The position numbers and the translations under genes were made by a program. Below, in pieces: positions 61,623 through 64,000 of a stretch of 64,000 nt of DNA (positions are counted from its first letter, which is position 1; each line of letters starts with the position of its first letter). Origin of the DNA: Ancylobacter vacuolatus (GTDB lineage Bacteria > Pseudomonadota > Alphaproteobacteria > Rhizobiales > Xanthobacteraceae); contig NZ_JAUSUH010000010.1 of the NCBI RefSeq assembly GCF_030813595.1, forward strand, positions 1 through 64,000, read 5' to 3'. Under the pieces are notes generated by a model. It worked only from the letters and a program-made list of their open reading frames with translations. It searched no databases and was not told where the DNA came from.

Positions 61623-62399
61623 ATGGTCGACAGCGTGCGTCTCGACGAACTCAGCTGGCCGGAATTCGCGGCGAAAATCGCGGCCGGCGCGCCAGTGCTG
61701 CTGCCGCTCGGCTCCACCGAGCAGCACGGGCCGCATCTGCCGCTCAATGTCGACGTGGTGCTGCCCACCGGCGTGTGCGAGCGCATCGCCCGCGAGGTCG
61801 GCGGCCTCGTCGCCCCTACAGTGGCCTATGGCTGCAAGTCGATGCCGCGCTCGGGCGGCGGCGAGCAGTTCCCCGGCACGCTCAGCGTCGACGCCCATAC
61901 CTTCGCGCTGGTGCTGCGCGACGTGATCCGAAACCTCGCCCGGCAGGGCGTGCGCCGGCTGGTGGTGCTGAACGGCCATTACGAGAACCTGTGGCCCTCG
62001 GTCGAAGGCCTCGACCTCGCCCGCCGCGAGATCGCCCGCGACGGCATCACCGACTTCACCGTGATGCGGCTGGAATATTGGGACTTCGCCCAGCGGGCGA
62101 CGCTGGAGAGCATCTTTCCCGCGGGCTTCCCCGGCATCGAGCTGGAGCATGCCAGCCTGATGGAGACATCGCTGATGATGGTGCTGCGGCCGGATCTGGT
62201 CGAGATGGACAAGGTCCCGTCCGACGGACCCGCAACCTTCCCGCCCTATGATCGCTTCCCCGTGCCGGACGATTTCGGCCTGCCTCCCTCCGGGGTGCTG
62301 GCGGTCGCCACCGGCTCGACCGTGGAAAAGGGCGAGGCGCTGATGGCCGACTACGTCACCCACATCTCCGCCGCCATCCGCAAGGAATTCGGGCTGTAG
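61623..62399 (+). CDS. Creatininase-family amidohydrolase, close to creatinine amidohydrolase
   Basis: 258 residues. The metal ligands match Pseudomonas creatininase shifted by one residue: Glu33 and His35 in STEQHG, Asp44, His119 and Glu121 in NGHYEN, and Glu175/His176. KSMPRSGGG, QFPGTLSVDA and ATFPPYDRFPVP also closely parallel that enzyme. Trp153 is kept, but the flexible Trp174 is replaced by Ile172, so the substrate may not be creatinine itself. The start has GGGGGACC upstream. It sits between SDRs and two ureohydrolases, which suggests a guanidino compound. Confidence 0.86.
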   Translation: MVDSVRLDELSWPEFAAKIAAGAPVLLPLGSTEQHGPHLPLNVDVVLPTGVCERIAREVGGLVAPTVAYGCKSMPRSGGGEQFPGTLSVDAHTFALVLRDVIRNLARQGVRRLVVLNGHYENLWPSVEGLDLARREIARDGITDFTVMRLEYWDFAQRATLESIFPAGFPGIELEHASLMETSLMMVLRPDLVEMDKVPSDGPATFPPYDRFPVPDDFGLPPSGVLAVATGSTVEKGEALMADYVTHISAAIRKEFGL

Positions 62400-62405
62400 G
62401 CCTGC

Positions 62406-62559
62406 GTGTCCCGGCCCAGCGACGCCGCAGGCAGAGCGCCGCGCCGGGATCCATGGAAAAACCCCGAGGCTCCATTTTGCCTTGTCTTTGCCGCCCGCGG
62501 CGACGTCTTGCGCAGGGTCCCGGATCGGCGCCGCGCTACGCGCAGCTTGTCCGGGACAC
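62406..62559. repeat. Palindromic intergenic repeat (REP-like), 154 bp
   Basis: The ends are GTGTCCCGG and CCGGGACAC, with inner GCCGGGATCC and CCCGGATCGG segments resembling those in the 59841-59940 element. It lies inside the operon, between the creatininase and ureohydrolase genes. Confidence 0.65.
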
Positions 62560-62592
62560 AGGAAAACGGGGCAGCGCCCCAATGAGGCTGAT

Positions 62593-63549
62593 ATGACCAA
62601 CACCTTCGAGCCGCTCGATTCCGGCACCGTCCCCCGCTTTGCCGGGCTCCCCACCTTCATGCGGCTGCCGGTGGCCGAGCCCTCGCAGGTGGACATCGCC
62701 ATTATCGGCGTGCCGTTCGACCTCGGCACGACCAACCGCGCCGGCACCCGCCACGGACCGCGCGAACTGCGCAACCAGTCGAGCCTGATGCGGCGCGTGC
62801 ACCATGTCACCGGCCTGTCGCCCTATGACCGTGCCCGCGTCGCCGATTGCGGCGATGTCATCATCGATCCGTTCGACCTGATGCGCTCGCTCGACATCAT
62901 CGCCGCACATTATGAGGGCGTCCGCGCCGCCGGTGCCCTGCCGTTGACCGCCGGAGGCGACCATCTCATCAGCCTGCCGATCCTGCGCGGCCTCGCAAAG
63001 GACGGCCCCGTGGGCCTGATCCAGTTCGACGCCCATTCCGACACCTACGACACCTTTTTCAACGGAAGCCGCTACACCCACGGCACACCGTTCCGCCGCG
63101 CCATTGAGGAAGGGCTGGTCGACCCCAAGCGCTTCGTCCAGATTGGCCTGCGCGGCGCCATCTCCAACGCCAGCAATTACGATTATGCCCGCGACATGGG
63201 CGTGCGCATCATCTTCATTGAAGAATTCATGGCCCGCGGCATCGAGGACGTGATGGCGGAAGCCCGCGCCATCGTCGGCGCAGCCCCGACCTATGTCACC
63301 TTCGACATTGACGGCATCGATCCTTCGCAGGCACCGGGGACCGGCACGCCGGAAATCGGCGGCTTCTCCACCCGTGAAGCGCAGGCGATGGTGCGCCGGC
63401 TCGACGGACTGGACATCATCGGCGCCGACCTGGTCGAGGTCGCACCGCCCTTCGACCCCTCTGGCCTCACGGCCCTGACCGGGGCGACGATCATGTTCGA
63501 ACTGCTCTGCGTGCTCGCCGGCGTCGTTGCAAAGAAGGGGGCGCGCTGA
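62593..63549 (+). CDS. Ureohydrolase (agmatinase/arginase superfamily)
   Basis: 318 residues from ATG 62593. The binuclear metal site of the family is intact: GGDHLISLPI, DAHSDTYD, and SFDIDGID-type segment FDIDGIDPSQAPGTGTPE. FDLGTTNRAGTRHGPRELR is typical of agmatinase-like members. These enzymes hydrolyse guanidino groups to urea and an amine (agmatine, guanidinobutyrate, guanidinopropionate or guanidine). The exact substrate is not readable. Its TGA overlaps the ATG of the next ureohydrolase gene. Confidence 0.9.
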   Translation: MTNTFEPLDSGTVPRFAGLPTFMRLPVAEPSQVDIAIIGVPFDLGTTNRAGTRHGPRELRNQSSLMRRVHHVTGLSPYDRARVADCGDVIIDPFDLMRSLDIIAAHYEGVRAAGALPLTAGGDHLISLPILRGLAKDGPVGLIQFDAHSDTYDTFFNGSRYTHGTPFRRAIEEGLVDPKRFVQIGLRGAISNASNYDYARDMGVRIIFIEEFMARGIEDVMAEARAIVGAAPTYVTFDIDGIDPSQAPGTGTPEIGGFSTREAQAMVRRLDGLDIIGADLVEVAPPFDPSGLTALTGATIMFELLCVLAGVVAKKGAR

Positions 63550-64000
63550 TGGCTCATGGTTACGAGAGCGGCCGGCTCGATCTTCCGTTTGTCGGCATCT
63601 GCACGTTCGGCAAGTACCCGCTCCAGCTCGACTGGGACAAGATCGATGCCGATGTCGTTATCCTCGGCGCGCCGTTCGATCTCGGGACGCAATGGCGCTC
63701 GGGCGCGCGTTCCGGCCCGCGCGCCATCCGCGAGGCCTCGACTCTGTTCTCCTTCGGCCACGCCGGCGCTTATGATCACGAAGACGACGTGACCTATCTG
63801 GCGGCGGAGACCACCCGCATCGTCGATGTTGGCGACGCCGACATGATCCACACCGATACCGAAGGCAGCCACGCCAACATCGAATATGCCGTGCGCAAGA
63901 TCCTCGCGGCCGGTGCGCTGCCCGTGGTGTTGGGGGGCGATCATTCCGTCAACATTCCCTGCATCGAGGCGTTCTCGGAGCAGGAGCCGATCCATATCGT
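63549..64000 (+). CDS. Second ureohydrolase (agmatinase-like), 3'-truncated by window end
   Basis: 150 residues are visible from ATG 63549 (TGATG overlap with the preceding stop). DADVVILGAPFDLGTQWRSG, GPRAIREAS and VVLGGDHSVNIP, with the first metal-ligand His, mark the superfamily. The AYDHEDDVTYL segment separates it from its neighbour, so this is a distinct paralogue. Two adjacent, differing ureohydrolases suggest either a heteromer or two guanidino substrates. The metal-site Asp residues lie beyond the window. Confidence 0.88.
   Translation, partial: MAHGYESGRLDLPFVGICTFGKYPLQLDWDKIDADVVILGAPFDLGTQWRSGARSGPRAIREASTLFSFGHAGAYDHEDDVTYLAAETTRIVDVGDADMIHTDTEGSHANIEYAVRKILAAGALPVVLGGDHSVNIPCIEAFSEQEPIHI

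Overview
The window is GC-rich DNA from an alphaproteobacterium, most likely a hyphomicrobial (Rhizobiales) relative of Xanthobacter, Ancylobacter or Starkeya. The evidence is indirect but consistent: an ATP12 assembly chaperone and an IalB family protein, the order tig-clpP-clpX-lon-hupB, an alphaproteobacterial LexA box (GTTC-N7-GTTC) before recA, and small palindromic intergenic repeats of the Rhizobiales kind. Coding density is high and almost every gap is short. I see no phage, insertion sequence, CRISPR array or rRNA.

Layout. 1-4.2 kb: end of a large autotransporter, IalB and SapC proteins. 4.6-10.1 kb: cyclic-nucleotide-gated K+ channel, alaS, recA. 10.1-15.5 kb: cupin plus FAD monooxygenase, then the divergent katG/oxyR peroxide module. 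15.5-24.7 kb: M32 carboxypeptidase, galM, RidA, pta-ackA, an ATP12/HAD pair, a chemoreceptor and tRNA-Val. 24.7-40.6 kb: a 16-kb accessory sugar island. 41.1-48.7 kb: hupB, lon, clpX, clpP, tig and tRNA-Leu. 48.8-58.9 kb: nnr, glnB-glnA behind a sigma-54 promoter, rplM-rpsI, a CoA-binding protein with metY, a DUF1127 protein, and trmFO coupled to an unusual kinase-like gene. 58.9-64 kb: a LysR-controlled cluster of two SDRs, a creatininase homologue and two ureohydrolases; the last is cut by the window end.

The sugar island encodes a complete non-phosphorylating L-fucose route: mutarotase, dehydrogenase, lactonase, L-fuconate dehydratase, 2-keto-3-deoxy-L-fuconate dehydrogenase and a FAH-family hydrolase, fed by an RbsABC-type importer. 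It also carries an LgoD-like L-galactonate oxidoreductase, tagaturonate reductase, altronate dehydratase and KDG kinase. With the shared first steps, these would make a second branch that turns L-galactose, the 6-hydroxy analogue of L-fucose, into KDPG. Two GntR regulators flank the island, one with two DNA-binding domains in tandem.

The points I consider most worth following are this two-branch L-fucose/L-galactose island, the protein with an atypical kinase domain fused to a degenerate adenylate-ligase C-terminal domain downstream of trmFO, the creatininase/ureohydrolase cluster, and a dispersed palindromic repeat whose edge supplies the TAG stop codon of three unrelated genes.
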